Made by a program: the position numbers and the translations under genes | The notes under the pieces: model-generated | What the model saw: only the letters and a program-made list of their open reading frames with translations | Told to the model about the DNA's origin: nothing | The model's database searches: none | NCBI GenBank assembly: GCA_003649695.1 | Contig: QMSR01000001.1 | Coordinates: 1-36,312 of the forward strand | Length of the DNA stretch: 36,312 nucleotides | Reading direction: 5' to 3' | Source of the DNA: Thermoplasmata archaeon | Lineage (GTDB): Archaea; Thermoplasmatota; Thermoplasmata; Thermoplasmatales; B87-G9 | Shown here: in pieces, positions 5,952-13,365 of the stretch | Layout: each line of letters begins with the position of its first letter | Numbering within the stretch: position 1 is the stretch's first letter

Positions 5952-6376
5952 TTCTCCTTATTTTCTTTCCAACTCTCCATCCTGAATTTCCCTCGCATGC
6001 GCACTCGTTCGACGTCATGCTCCTGAGTCAGGAATGCTCTGCCTGTTGTGCTCCTGACTCTACGGATCATTTTTCCATCTTCATCAAATTCATGAATGAT
6101 TGGGTTTACCAGGTCAACGTATCCTTTATTAGAATACCAATCAGCACTATCAGCGAAGATGATGCTCTTGGCATGTCCAGTGGGGTAGAAGGTAGTGAGT
6201 ATTATTTTTTCATACCTGTCGGGCTCGCGTTCACGTTTCTTGCTGGCGATGGCGTCAGCCTTCTCAGGAGCCTCACCGAATTTGATAGATCCTTCGTGAA
6301 TGTAAGGACCAAGGCCCACACCCACAATAATTCCACTGAGCAAGAAGATAAGAAGGTGAATTCCTCGGCTTTTCAT
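5948..6376 (-). CDS. N-terminally anchored membrane protein (142 aa)
   Basis: Residues 6-24 (IHLLIFLLSGIIVGVGLGP) form a single membrane anchor or uncleaved signal, followed by a ~115-residue charged domain with FYPTGHAKSIIFADSADWYS and a basic C-terminus. It follows the lipoprotein gene directly (ATGA-type overlap, GGAGAG before the ATG at 6376). The pair could act together in the envelope. It lies inside the recombination operon between the two Rad50 halves, an odd place for an envelope protein. No family is recognised. Confidence 0.65.
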   Translation of the reverse strand: MKSRGIHLLIFLLSGIIVGVGLGPYIHEGSIKFGEAPEKADAIASKKREREPDRYEKIILTTFYPTGHAKSIIFADSADWYSNKGYVDLVNPIIHEFDEDGKMIRRVRSTTGRAFLTQEHDVERVRMRGKFRMESWKENKEK

Positions 6377-6600
6377 TTTCTCTCCGATCTCTGAGCAATC
6401 TGCTTGCTGTCTCCAGGGACATGTACTGCCACCACTATCACCTCACATCCTTCCGGTAATGTCAGCTCTACTACATCATCACCGTGCTTTGCGTAGGTCG
6501 TGACTGATTGAAGAATGCGAAATCGTTCACCTGCACTCTGTGATTCACTACAACCACACAACCACAAGACCAGCATCATAGCGACAAATATTTTCATCAT
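6373..6600 (-). CDS. Small phage lipoprotein (75 aa)
   Basis: The N-terminus MKIFVAMMLVLWLCGCSES is a signal peptide ending in a lipobox (L-C-G-C, lipidated Cys at residue 17, Ser at +2). The mature ~58 residues are a small soluble domain (ILQSVTTYAKHGDDVVELTL, EVIVVAVHVPGD). In Gram-negative hosts a +2 Ser would send it to the outer membrane. Phage lipoproteins serve in superinfection exclusion or as outer-membrane spanins, but neither can be proved here. GAGGAG precedes the ATG pair at 6600. Confidence 0.75.
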   Translation of the reverse strand: MMKIFVAMMLVLWLCGCSESQSAGERFRILQSVTTYAKHGDDVVELTLPEGCEVIVVAVHVPGDSKQIAQRSERK

Positions 6601-6606
6601 ATCTCC

Positions 6607-6816
6607 TCAACCTTCAACATGAATGCAAACACTATTAGGAAAACACTGTAAAATGATTCGATTATCCATGCCCTTGGCCTTGGATTCATAGAAGGCAGGA
6701 CACCAATTGCCGCACAAAGATTCATCAGTTCTATGAGGACATCTCTTGGGGATGTATGTGTGCTGACTATTGTGCAAAGCAATCCCCGCCTGCTGAAAAC
6801 TATTATACGTCATCAT
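6607..6816 (-). CDS. Cys-rich small protein (69 aa)
   Basis: The product has a cluster CPHRTDESLCGNWCPAFY that resembles short zinc-binding Cys-rich proteins seen in many phages, plus two further cysteines near the end. Its ATGATG start overlaps the upstream stop. A competing frame (6597-6725, with a C-terminal hydrophobic stretch) overlaps it and ends in ATGA with the lipoprotein gene; I prefer the present frame because of the upstream coupling and the motif, but both could be expressed. Confidence 0.55.
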   Translation of the reverse strand: MMTYNSFQQAGIALHNSQHTYIPKRCPHRTDESLCGNWCPAFYESKAKGMDNRIILQCFPNSVCIHVEG

Positions 6817-7058
6817 TCTAATTCATCCCCCCATTTATCCAAAAATTCATCCAATGCCTTATCAAATTTCTTCTTCAGAGCTGCTTCCTTCTTCTCCAGT
6901 GTCTTGAGCATTGTTTTGGCTTCTGATATATTATCACAACCAAATTCGGCATGAAGAGATTTCATAGCCTCCTCCAATGCTCCGGCAGCCTTATCCGCTT
7001 CAGTCTGCCTCTTCTCCACCAATCTTTTCAACCTGGTAAGATCATCAATATTAGCCAC
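6813..7058 (-). CDS. Small coiled-coil protein downstream of mre11 (81 aa)
   Basis: Almost the whole protein is charged helix with heptad character (LTRLKRLVEKRQTEADKAAG, then LKTLEKKEAALKKKFDKALD). The start is set at a GTG (7058) because GGAGG lies nine bases upstream; the GTG overlaps the last codons of the Mre11 gene. An earlier in-frame GTG at 7097 would overlap far more and has no such site. Its place between Mre11 and the rest of the operon suggests it belongs to the Mre11/Rad50 complex, possibly supplying extra coiled coil for the split Rad50; this is an inference. Confidence 0.65.
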   Translation of the reverse strand: MANIDDLTRLKRLVEKRQTEADKAAGALEEAMKSLHAEFGCDNISEAKTMLKTLEKKEAALKKKFDKALDEFLDKWGDELE

Positions 7059-8052
7059 GTCCCAAAGCCTCCAAAATGATTCTACGAATGTCATCACTGA
7101 CGACCCGCTTGGTCATTGCGTACTCGATCGCTTGCACAAAATCAAACCGAGTCTTCTCCAACTCACCAAGCCCTCTTACAAAATCCTTCATATCCCATAA
7201 TTCCATACTTTTCTTCGTACCATTGCAGTCTTCTTCTTTCCGCTCAAATTTATCACAATTGGTGTTCAGCTTGTGTGTGATGATATTGCCTGAACGACAT
7301 AACAATCCCACCTGAGGCTCATATTCTGCTTCATCCGTTTTCCGCCTCATGAGAGTTCCACAATTCAAGACCATCACCCCACCAACCACTGTCATAAATC
7401 CTCTATGGTTGTCCCCGAATATCACTGCATCATATCCTTTCACTCGGTCCAGATATTTACGAGATTCATGTTCTCGTGGTGCTCCTGGAAAGCAATGCCC
7501 ATCAACCCAGAAATAATCATGGACGAGTGCCACTTGCATTTTTTTGGATGCACTGTCTTTCAGCGGCCGTATTGGTTTGCCCCATGGAAATCCATGCACC
7601 ACCACATCCTCAGATATCATCGTGGCGACGCCATGAATGACAGGTTCTATCACCTGAGCCAGAACAAGAGTCCAATATGCTGACCTCTTCATCAACTCCA
7701 AATTATGCAGAGGTAGGTCATGCTGTCCTGGAATGGCATACATGCGAGGGAGATGATTGATGGCGAAATTGACCAACTCAGGTTCCGCTCTCCAATGATC
7801 AAACACATCTCCCGCACATAAGACCGGGACATCATAATGACTGGCAAGAGCACCAATCTCATTCAATGGCCGAGCCATCGCCTCAAACCAATCCGGCTCA
7901 TGTCTGCGAGCACGAGGTGGGCGTAATGTCAGATGGATGTCCGCACATACTATCGCGACGACTCTATCCTTGTCCCGCATAAGGGACAGGTCTCGCCTAG
8001 TCTCTCGTGAAATTTTGTTCTTGCCTGCTCCATAGACTCTTCTTTTTGGCAT
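7051..8052 (-). CDS. Mre11/SbcD-type nuclease (T4 gp47-like)
   Basis: A calcineurin-like metallophosphoesterase with the ordered motifs ADIHL (D38, H40), AGDVFDHW (D82), PGQHDLP (110-112), VHDYF (H178) and FGDNHRGF (D214, H216), the two-metal site of Mre11/SbcD nucleases. The third motif is GQHD rather than the usual GNHD. The product, 333 aa, is near the size of T4 gp47 and should cut DNA ends together with the Rad50-like ATPase. The ATG at 8052 follows AAAGGAGGAGG, which makes the first ~34 codons overlap the end of the Rad50 N-half gene in another frame. A later Met (25) lacks a ribosome site. Confidence 0.88.
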   Translation of the reverse strand: MPKRRVYGAGKNKISRETRRDLSLMRDKDRVVAIVCADIHLTLRPPRARRHEPDWFEAMARPLNEIGALASHYDVPVLCAGDVFDHWRAEPELVNFAINHLPRMYAIPGQHDLPLHNLELMKRSAYWTLVLAQVIEPVIHGVATMISEDVVVHGFPWGKPIRPLKDSASKKMQVALVHDYFWVDGHCFPGAPREHESRKYLDRVKGYDAVIFGDNHRGFMTVVGGVMVLNCGTLMRRKTDEAEYEPQVGLLCRSGNIITHKLNTNCDKFERKEEDCNGTKKSMELWDMKDFVRGLGELEKTRFDFVQAIEYAMTKRVVSDDIRRIILEALGRG

Positions 8053-8972
8053 ACCTCCTCCTTTAGACCTTGAATGTCATCAAGCATCATCGTCAATCGA
8101 TCCCTCTCTGCTGCAACGGCACCCCAATCATCTGCGACCTTCTCAATCGTGACTAGGGATGGGACTGGAGCTTGAGCGATCTTCCGTAATTCTCGGATAT
8201 ACCCTACCTGATCACATAATTCTTTCTTCTTTTTCTGGGCTTCTTGCCATTCTATACCCGCATTCACTACGATCTCGCCACTGATCAACCATTCTCTCGC
8301 ATTCTTTTCAGTTCTTCTGTGTGATACTGCTCTCTCCAAAACAGAACGCAAGACAGACGCTCTCTGCAAAACCTCAGAATAATCAGTCTCAATAGCACAT
8401 ACCTTTTCAAAATCCTTGTCCATCTCTAATACATGCCGCAACCGAGATCGCTCCTCCTTGCTCTCTCGAACTCTATCTCCCACCACCTCCATCTCTACCT
8501 TGGCTTTGCGTGAAGCAGATGCCAGATTCGCCAGAGTGGTGTCTATGATTCCAAGATCAATTATCCGGTTCAGCTGCCTGCTCACCTCACCTGCAGTCTC
8601 ACTGAACCAGTATGGACTGTCGTGCTGCCCTTGAAAATTGACTGTATCCATATTGAATGCCTGAGACACATCGGGAGGGACATCATTCCCAAAGGCCTCA
8701 AGAATGACATCTCCAACCTCATATAAATTCTCTTTCCCTCTCACCCGGATGATAGATGTGTCATCCACCTCAACCGTAACAATAGCTTCCCGAGCGCCAT
8801 CACGAATAAAAGCTTCACCAGATGGTCTATTTGTCACTACCCATTTCAGAGCCCGGATGATAGATGACTTACCTGTATCACTCGGACCGATAATGGATGT
8901 GATTCCAGGAGCAAATTCAATGGACAATTCCTTATGAGCCTGGAAATTCTCAATTGTCAATGATTTGATCAT
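7950..8972 (-). CDS. Rad50/SbcC-type ATPase, N-terminal half ending in a zinc hook
   Basis: Residues 29-36 are a Walker A (GPSDTGKS) in the typical N-terminal setting SLTIENFQAHKELSIEF; a Q-loop-like NFQGQHDSPYWF lies near 117-128; a coiled coil follows (about 165-320), and the protein stops eight residues after CPLC (329-332), a Rad50 zinc hook. It therefore contains the head's first lobe, the ascending coil and the hook, and lacks signature, Walker B and returning coil. Those are in the gene at 5047-5616. The ATG at 8972 has GGAAGG upstream. The last ~100 bases, which encode the hook, overlap mre11 in another frame. Confidence 0.87.
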   Translation of the reverse strand: MIKSLTIENFQAHKELSIEFAPGITSIIGPSDTGKSSIIRALKWVVTNRPSGEAFIRDGAREAIVTVEVDDTSIIRVRGKENLYEVGDVILEAFGNDVPPDVSQAFNMDTVNFQGQHDSPYWFSETAGEVSRQLNRIIDLGIIDTTLANLASASRKAKVEMEVVGDRVRESKEERSRLRHVLEMDKDFEKVCAIETDYSEVLQRASVLRSVLERAVSHRRTEKNAREWLISGEIVVNAGIEWQEAQKKKKELCDQVGYIRELRKIAQAPVPSLVTIEKVADDWGAVAAERDRLTMMLDDIQGLKEEVCQKEESMEQARTKFHERLGETCPLCGTRIESSR

Positions 8973-9264
8973 TCTTATCCTTCCATTGCTGCCATTTCTT
9001 CATATACCTCGTCGGATTGGCTATGCTCTGCAAATGCCTTCCAGTCTCTCTGTATAGCCTGATCATTCTCTTGCGCATCTTTCTCAGCCATTGCACTCGC
9101 AAATCATTATAGAACGAGACCATGGCGAATCCTGTCTTCTCCCGTCGCGGACTGCGAATATGAATGCTGACAATCAGACTATACGGATGATTCTTACGGA
9201 CATCATATATCCGCATCACCCCATCCTTTTCAATTGTCAGAAGACACGGTATTGGTTTCAGCAT
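8950..9264 (-). CDS. Basic hypothetical protein (104 aa)
   Basis: A beta-rich N-terminal part (PCLLTIEKDGVMRIYDVRKN, SLIVSIHIRS) is followed by a very basic helix (RVQWLRKMRKRMIRLYRETG). The ATG at 9264 lies one base after the upstream stop (TAATATG); an earlier TTG (9306) seems less likely. The 3' end overlaps the Rad50 N-half start by 23 bases. Its position suggests a role beside the recombination proteins, but no domain is recognised. Confidence 0.55.
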   Translation of the reverse strand: MLKPIPCLLTIEKDGVMRIYDVRKNHPYSLIVSIHIRSPRREKTGFAMVSFYNDLRVQWLRKMRKRMIRLYRETGRHLQSIANPTRYMKKWQQWKDKNDQIIDN

Positions 9265-9265
9265 A

Positions 9266-9433
9266 TTAACACAATTCTCTCGTCCGTCTGGTGCGAGGAG
9301 CGTCAAACGTCCCGCATTCAGAGCATTGCCAACTATGATACTCCGGATTCCATGTCACAGATTTCTTGCCACACATCTTACATCCGAAGAACTTCGTCAT
9401 GAAATATTTTTCTGTCCCCACAATCTCCTTCAT
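9266..9433 (-). CDS. Small zinc-ribbon protein (55 aa)
   Basis: The sequence holds CKMCGKKSVTWNPEYHSWQC followed by SECGT, a compact four-Cys zinc ribbon. AGGAGG lies six bases before the ATG at 9433, so the earlier ATG at 9448, whose codons form that site, is rejected. It is directly downstream of the four 15-bp repeats (9461-9520) and could be controlled from there. The role is unknown. Confidence 0.65.
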   Translation of the reverse strand: MKEIVGTEKYFMTKFFGCKMCGKKSVTWNPEYHSWQCSECGTFDAPRTRRTRELC

Positions 9434-9460
9434 GCTTCCTCCTCTCATACCCTATTATCT

Positions 9461-9520
9461 GAATTCAACCCTATATTTCTCAACCCTTTTAATATCAACC
9501 CTTTTGAATTCAACCCTTTT
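9461..9520. repeat. Four 15-bp tandem repeats (iteron-like)
   Basis: Four copies of a unit that reads AAAAGGGTTGA plus four variable bases on the minus strand. The TCAACCCT cores begin at 9465, 9480, 9495 and 9510, an exact 15-bp period; the leftmost copy has TATA in place of TTTT. They fill the gap between the resolvase-like and zinc-ribbon genes. Possible roles are a protein-binding array, a regulatory site or a second origin. Confidence 0.85.
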
Positions 9521-10079
9521 ATCTGAAATTTTCAGGAGATACACGATCAAAGAAGTCCTGAAGAAGGCAACAATAGACATGAAGAGAACCACCCTCTTTC
9601 AAATCCACCCGGGCGATGATATGAGGACACTGGCGAAGAGCAGAATACGTGTCAATATGAGACATCATACGCAAAGGGAAAAAAGCCAACGTCTCACGCC
9701 TATCACGACGAGTAATCAGCATCCAAGCATCCAAACCAGCATTCTTTCTATCCTCATCTACCTGATGAAAAAATTGCTCCCACTGCTGCATTGCTGCAGT
9801 TTCCTTCTTATCCATCATATCCATGAATGTATATGCTGAATATCCACGTTTCACCTCTATCGTAAAATAATCCAGGAGAGGCTGACCAATAGGATCTGTG
9901 GCTTGAATGTCACCATACTGACCAAATGTGCTCTTGCCCGTCTTGGAACGAGTCTTCGCCATGGCACCAGAATTTGCGGACCTCCAGAAGACATCATCTC
10001 TCTGACCACCCGTCCACCATGCAGACAATTGTCTGCAGACCTGTCTCTCAAATTCGCTTCCTTTTCCGCTTTTTGCCAT
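9519..10079 (-). CDS. PD-(D/E)XK nuclease, Holliday-junction-resolvase-like
   Basis: The 186-aa product has the residues of a small resolvase of the PD-(D/E)XK fold: E9 in the first helix (GSEFERQVCRQL), D57 in FGQYGDIQATD and the E75-V-K77 pair in DYFTIEVKRGYS. FWRSANSGAMAKTRSKTGKS matches the Ser/Gly-rich loop before the catalytic Asp in Hjc-like and phage resolvases. It would cut branched DNA made by the RecA/Mre11 pathway or during packaging. The ATG at 10079 follows GAGGAG. An alternative is a structure-specific or VRR-type nuclease of unknown substrate. Confidence 0.75.
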   Translation of the reverse strand: MAKSGKGSEFERQVCRQLSAWWTGGQRDDVFWRSANSGAMAKTRSKTGKSTFGQYGDIQATDPIGQPLLDYFTIEVKRGYSAYTFMDMMDKKETAAMQQWEQFFHQVDEDRKNAGLDAWMLITRRDRRETLAFFPLRMMSHIDTYSALRQCPHIIARVDLKEGGSLHVYCCLLQDFFDRVSPENFR

Positions 10080-10938
10080 GTGCTCTCCTCAATCTCACTC
10101 TATTGCCAAATTCACCAGCAAATAGACGTGACCAATCTTTTCGCTTTGAACCTTCCAAAAAACTATCAATCCCATATTTTTCACAGAATGCAAAAAAAGC
10201 ATCCTCATCATATTCAGGATCTCGCAATTCAAATGGTCGGGTCTTATGATGAGGCAATATGGTGAGTTCTTTCCATAGACTATACCTGCCATCTTTGGGC
10301 ATGGGTCTGTCCCCTTTGATTATTTCTATGGCTCTCTTGACACCTATTCCTTTCAGCCCTGGGACACCATCAGTCGTACACCCTCCAAGAGCCTTCACCC
10401 TGCCCCAATATCTCGCCTCAATCCCCTTCTCCTCCTCAAAATTATCATTGGTGAGCAGCTTATGTCTCTGAGGATCATACCACTCCACATTATTCGAAAT
10501 GCATTGCCACAGATCTCCATCAGAAGATATGATAATAGCCTTGTCCAATAATACCATCTGATCTGCTGCATATGCTATGAGATCATCAGATTCCAAACCA
10601 GTCTGCCTATACACTGGGAATCCTATTGAAGGCAAGATATCCTTGCGCAAGAGATTCACCTGTTCATGCATTATCTTGATCCTGATCAGTTCCTCCTCCG
10701 TACGATCCTCTCTCCTCCTCCTCTTGTATTCCGGGAACGCCTTCTCTCGATAGCTCTTCTTTGAATCTGTGAATATCATGACTCTATTGGACCGTACAAG
10801 AGGGTCATTGCAAATGGTGAGGAGCTGGAGAAAGAACCCAAACATAATACCAGTCGGAATATCCTCATGGTCTAGACCATCCAATGAATGTCGGGCTCTG
10901 TGCGCCAAGAATGATAAGTCAATGAACACTCGCTTCAT
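10048..10938 (-). CDS. FEN-family 5'-3' exonuclease (T5 D15/T4 RNase H-like)
   Basis: A 296-aa FEN nuclease: D7 in FIDLSF, a basic arch region (SYREKAFPEYKRRRRED), the metal cluster LESDDLIAYAAD (E116, D118, D119), SSDGDLWQC (D140, D142) and a helix-three-turn-helix TDGVPGLKGIGVKRA starting at D190. The basic tail ends in KKRKRKRI. It should remove RNA primers and flaps, a need created by the polymerase here, which lacks its own 5' nuclease domain. ATG at 10938 overlaps the recA stop (ATGA) with GAGGAGGA upstream. Confidence 0.9.
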   Translation of the reverse strand: MKRVFIDLSFLAHRARHSLDGLDHEDIPTGIMFGFFLQLLTICNDPLVRSNRVMIFTDSKKSYREKAFPEYKRRRREDRTEEELIRIKIMHEQVNLLRKDILPSIGFPVYRQTGLESDDLIAYAADQMVLLDKAIIISSDGDLWQCISNNVEWYDPQRHKLLTNDNFEEEKGIEARYWGRVKALGGCTTDGVPGLKGIGVKRAIEIIKGDRPMPKDGRYSLWKELTILPHHKTRPFELRDPEYDEDAFFAFCEKYGIDSFLEGSKRKDWSRLFAGEFGNRVRLRRAHGKKRKRKRI

Positions 10939-12071
10939 TCATCCTCCTCCTCTTCCACCTTCGTGGAATATCGACCCTGACGATGGATGTCACAAGCTTC
11001 TCGGACATCATTCCAACATTCACCCACTACCCGCTGAAGCTTGCGTGACAAGCCATTCTCTTCAATGTGAGCAATGAGTTTTTGCCTGGTAAGAGTGACT
11101 TCAAATTCAGGAGCTTCAATGAGACTCTTCTTCTTCATCCACCATTTTTCAGCTACCAAATAATCAATGCAGGAACCAATATCATCAATGCCATATGATG
11201 GATATATGTCTGTCTGCACCTCGTGACTCTCTCCTGTGATCCGATTTTTCTTGACCTTCAATTTCACATGGATGCCTATCTGCCGATCTCTCCCCTTCAC
11301 CGTCTTCTTGATGGCTCCTGCCAATGAACTCCAGATCTCCACCGTAGCATAGAACTTGAGAGCATGGCCACCAGACCTTGTCTTTTTCTCAAATCCGAAT
11401 CCGATATTGTCCCGGGTCTGGGAAATGATTATCAATATGGACCCTGTATCACGCAAGCCTTTGAGGACCTTGCGTAACCCTTCTGAGTTGCGTTTCGCTT
11501 TACCATCGCCATACGACCCAGGAGTGTCCTTGCCTTTGCGATGTGCGTCTTTATGCTGCTCAAATTTGTCTGTCTCTGATTCACTGGTGAGAGAGTCCAT
11601 GGAATCCAGGACATAGACAAACGGTCTGCCGTCCTTCTTCGCCCGCTCAATGGCATCATCTACGTGATAGTAGAATTCTTCCACCAGGTAAGAATATACA
11701 GGACCATCCTCACCCATCTCTGGAGGCTCTACCCTGTCTCTGACCTCAGCATTGAACAGCTTCTCCAGATCAAGAAGACAACCATCCTCCACATTATCAT
11801 AGATGAGACGATAATTTTTGAATTGTGAGCTGATGAGAGCTTCCGCAAAGCAAGTCATCGCCAAAAATGTTTTTCCTGAAGTGGAGTCCCCTACCAGAAA
11901 ATAGTATTTCCCTTTGAGAAATGCTCCAAATGGATTATTGCTGCAGGCCAGGTTGAGCAAAGTGGAGCCTGATGACAAGAGATTTCGCCTGCTCACCTCC
12001 ATCGCCTTCTTACCACCAGACTTCTTTTCAGCTGCTGCAGATATTTGTCTGGCTCTCATTCTGATTTTCAT
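10935..12071 (-). CDS. RecA/UvsX-like recombinase
   Basis: The 378-aa protein has Walker A GDSTSGKT (61-68), Walker B FVYVLDSMDSL (151-161), and the RecA-type L2 region SQTRDNIGFGFEKKT followed by SGGHALKFYATVEIW (217-246). After the core lies a domain rich in charged helices with a Glu/Asp-rich tail (KVEEEEDE). Family knowledge says it forms filaments on ssDNA and pairs strands; the SSB, UvsY-like, Mre11/Rad50 and resolvase genes nearby complete the pathway. AAGGAG precedes the ATG at 12071 and a terminator lies just upstream, so it may need its own promoter or read-through. Confidence 0.9.
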   Translation of the reverse strand: MKIRMRARQISAAAEKKSGGKKAMEVSRRNLLSSGSTLLNLACSNNPFGAFLKGKYYFLVGDSTSGKTFLAMTCFAEALISSQFKNYRLIYDNVEDGCLLDLEKLFNAEVRDRVEPPEMGEDGPVYSYLVEEFYYHVDDAIERAKKDGRPFVYVLDSMDSLTSESETDKFEQHKDAHRKGKDTPGSYGDGKAKRNSEGLRKVLKGLRDTGSILIIISQTRDNIGFGFEKKTRSGGHALKFYATVEIWSSLAGAIKKTVKGRDRQIGIHVKLKVKKNRITGESHEVQTDIYPSYGIDDIGSCIDYLVAEKWWMKKKSLIEAPEFEVTLTRQKLIAHIEENGLSRKLQRVVGECWNDVREACDIHRQGRYSTKVEEEEDE

Positions 12072-12083
12072 GTATGCTCCTTA

Positions 12084-12120
12084 TCAAAAGAAAAAGAAGG
12101 GCGAGCCTTCACCCGCCCTT
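12084..12120 (-). terminator. Rho-independent terminator between ssb and recA
   Basis: AAGGGCG (12097-12103) pairs with CGCCCTT (12114-12120) around a 10-nt loop; on the minus strand it is followed by CTTTTTCTTTT. It follows the SSB-like gene and precedes recA. Confidence 0.8.
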
Positions 12121-12144
12121 CCAGATCAATCTCCATGATGAATA

Positions 12145-13365
12145 TCAGTCACTCGCCTCTTCACATTCGTCCCAATAAGGGCAATCATCACATTCTTCAA
12201 AGGCGTCAATGTCCTTGCCGAATGTGCCGCCGCCTGGACACTTCTTCTTCCCAGAAGATTTTTTGGACGTGGATTTTGACTTTTTCTTGGACTTGGCCGG
12301 AGCTTCGTCCTCGTCGTCATCGTCATCCTCATCATCGTCATCTGCTGACTTCTTTTTGGACGTGGATTTTGACTTTTTCTTGGACTTGGCCGGGGGTTCA
12401 TCCTCGTCATCGTCCTCATCCTCGTCGTCGTCCTCATCTTCATCTGCCGGCTTTTTCTTCTTGGATGTGGATTTTGACTTTTTCTTGGACTTGGCCGGAG
12501 CTTCGTCCTCATCTTCATCATCCTCGTCATCATCGTCATCCTCGTCATCATCGTCGTCTGCCGGCTTTTTCTTCTTGGACCTGACCCTGGAGCGAGAGCG
12601 AGGCTCATCATCGTCTTCATCTTCATCATCCTCGTCGTCGTCGTCAATCTCCAAGAACATCGCCTTGATCTTCTCATAGCTGAAAACATTGAATATCTCG
12701 TCAAGGCAAGCCACCTTCTCCAGCACCTCCTCCTCGTCCATCTCATCCCGGTCTTTGAAGTCGATGCGTGTCGCCTCAATATACTTATTCCCTGCATATT
12801 GCGCATCACTGAATCGGACCTTCAGTGTCTTCCCGTCCTCCGTCACATCAAAGAAACTGAGATTTTCCTCCTCACCTTCTTTTAACTCCTGGTCCAGCAT
12901 GTTGGCAAATTTGCCGACCGACATGGCAAAAATGGCAACGGTGTCCTCTTCATCAGGATGCCAGATGTTGTAGGCGACATAATGCTGAGGGGACAGGTCC
13001 TTGATAGCTTCTTCGTTCTCCTTGTAATCCTTCTTCAGCCTGGTGATTTCTTCACAGATGGGGCATTTCTTGCCAACCGACCGTGGGCAGACAAGACTCT
13101 TCTGTTCCGGCCCGATTCCATGATGGACGTCAAATGGATATTTGTACCAGATGACACCAGGCATGATGCCATCATCAGGATGATGACTGGTCTTCACCTC
13201 ATAAGGCAAGATGTCAATCATGTACCTTCCCGCCTTGTCCGGTGTCCATTGCTCAATCCCTTCCGGGAGGTTGAAGAATGCACCTCCACCACCTTGACTG
13301 CTCGATGCTGCATTTGCTCTCACAGTCTCAGGACTGACTCGCTTTCTCTTTCTTCTCTTCGACAT
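12145..13365 (-). CDS. gp32-like ssDNA-binding protein with acidic/basic repeats
   Basis: The ~240-residue N-terminal part has the features of phage SSBs of the T4 gp32 type: a basic N-terminus (MSKRRKRKR), a CPICEE zinc pair with an upstream C and H (VCPRSVGKKC), and an OB-like strand pattern. From about residue 235 the protein becomes runs of Asp/Glu alternating with three copies of a PAKSKKKSKSTSKK unit. It ends with CPGGGTFGKDIDAFEECDDC and a further Cys, a second zinc motif. The unit DNA is almost identical at 12261-12300, 12354-12393 and 12461-12498. The second ATG (13365) is preferred for spacing from AAGGAG. In SSBs acidic tails recruit partners; here the tail is unusually long and mixed. 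Confidence 0.8.
   Translation of the reverse strand: MSKRRKRKRVSPETVRANAASSSQGGGGAFFNLPEGIEQWTPDKAGRYMIDILPYEVKTSHHPDDGIMPGVIWYKYPFDVHHGIGPEQKSLVCPRSVGKKCPICEEITRLKKDYKENEEAIKDLSPQHYVAYNIWHPDEEDTVAIFAMSVGKFANMLDQELKEGEEENLSFFDVTEDGKTLKVRFSDAQYAGNKYIEATRIDFKDRDEMDEEEVLEKVACLDEIFNVFSYEKIKAMFLEIDDDDEDDEDEDDDEPRSRSRVRSKKKKPADDDDDEDDDDDEDDEDEDEAPAKSKKKSKSTSKKKKPADEDEDDDEDEDDDEDEPPAKSKKKSKSTSKKKSADDDDEDDDDDEDEAPAKSKKKSKSTSKKSSGKKKCPGGGTFGKDIDAFEECDDCPYWDECEEASD

Noticed and set aside
12209..12679. Plus-strand frame with long serine runs opposite the SSB repeats
   Set aside because: It is the complement of Asp/Glu codon runs (GAC/GAT read backwards give serine-rich frames), has no ribosome site and lies fully inside a good gene.
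12126..12809. Arg/Met/Thr-rich minus frame inside the SSB gene
   Set aside because: It is the shifted reading of the Asp/Glu repeats; composition alone explains it.
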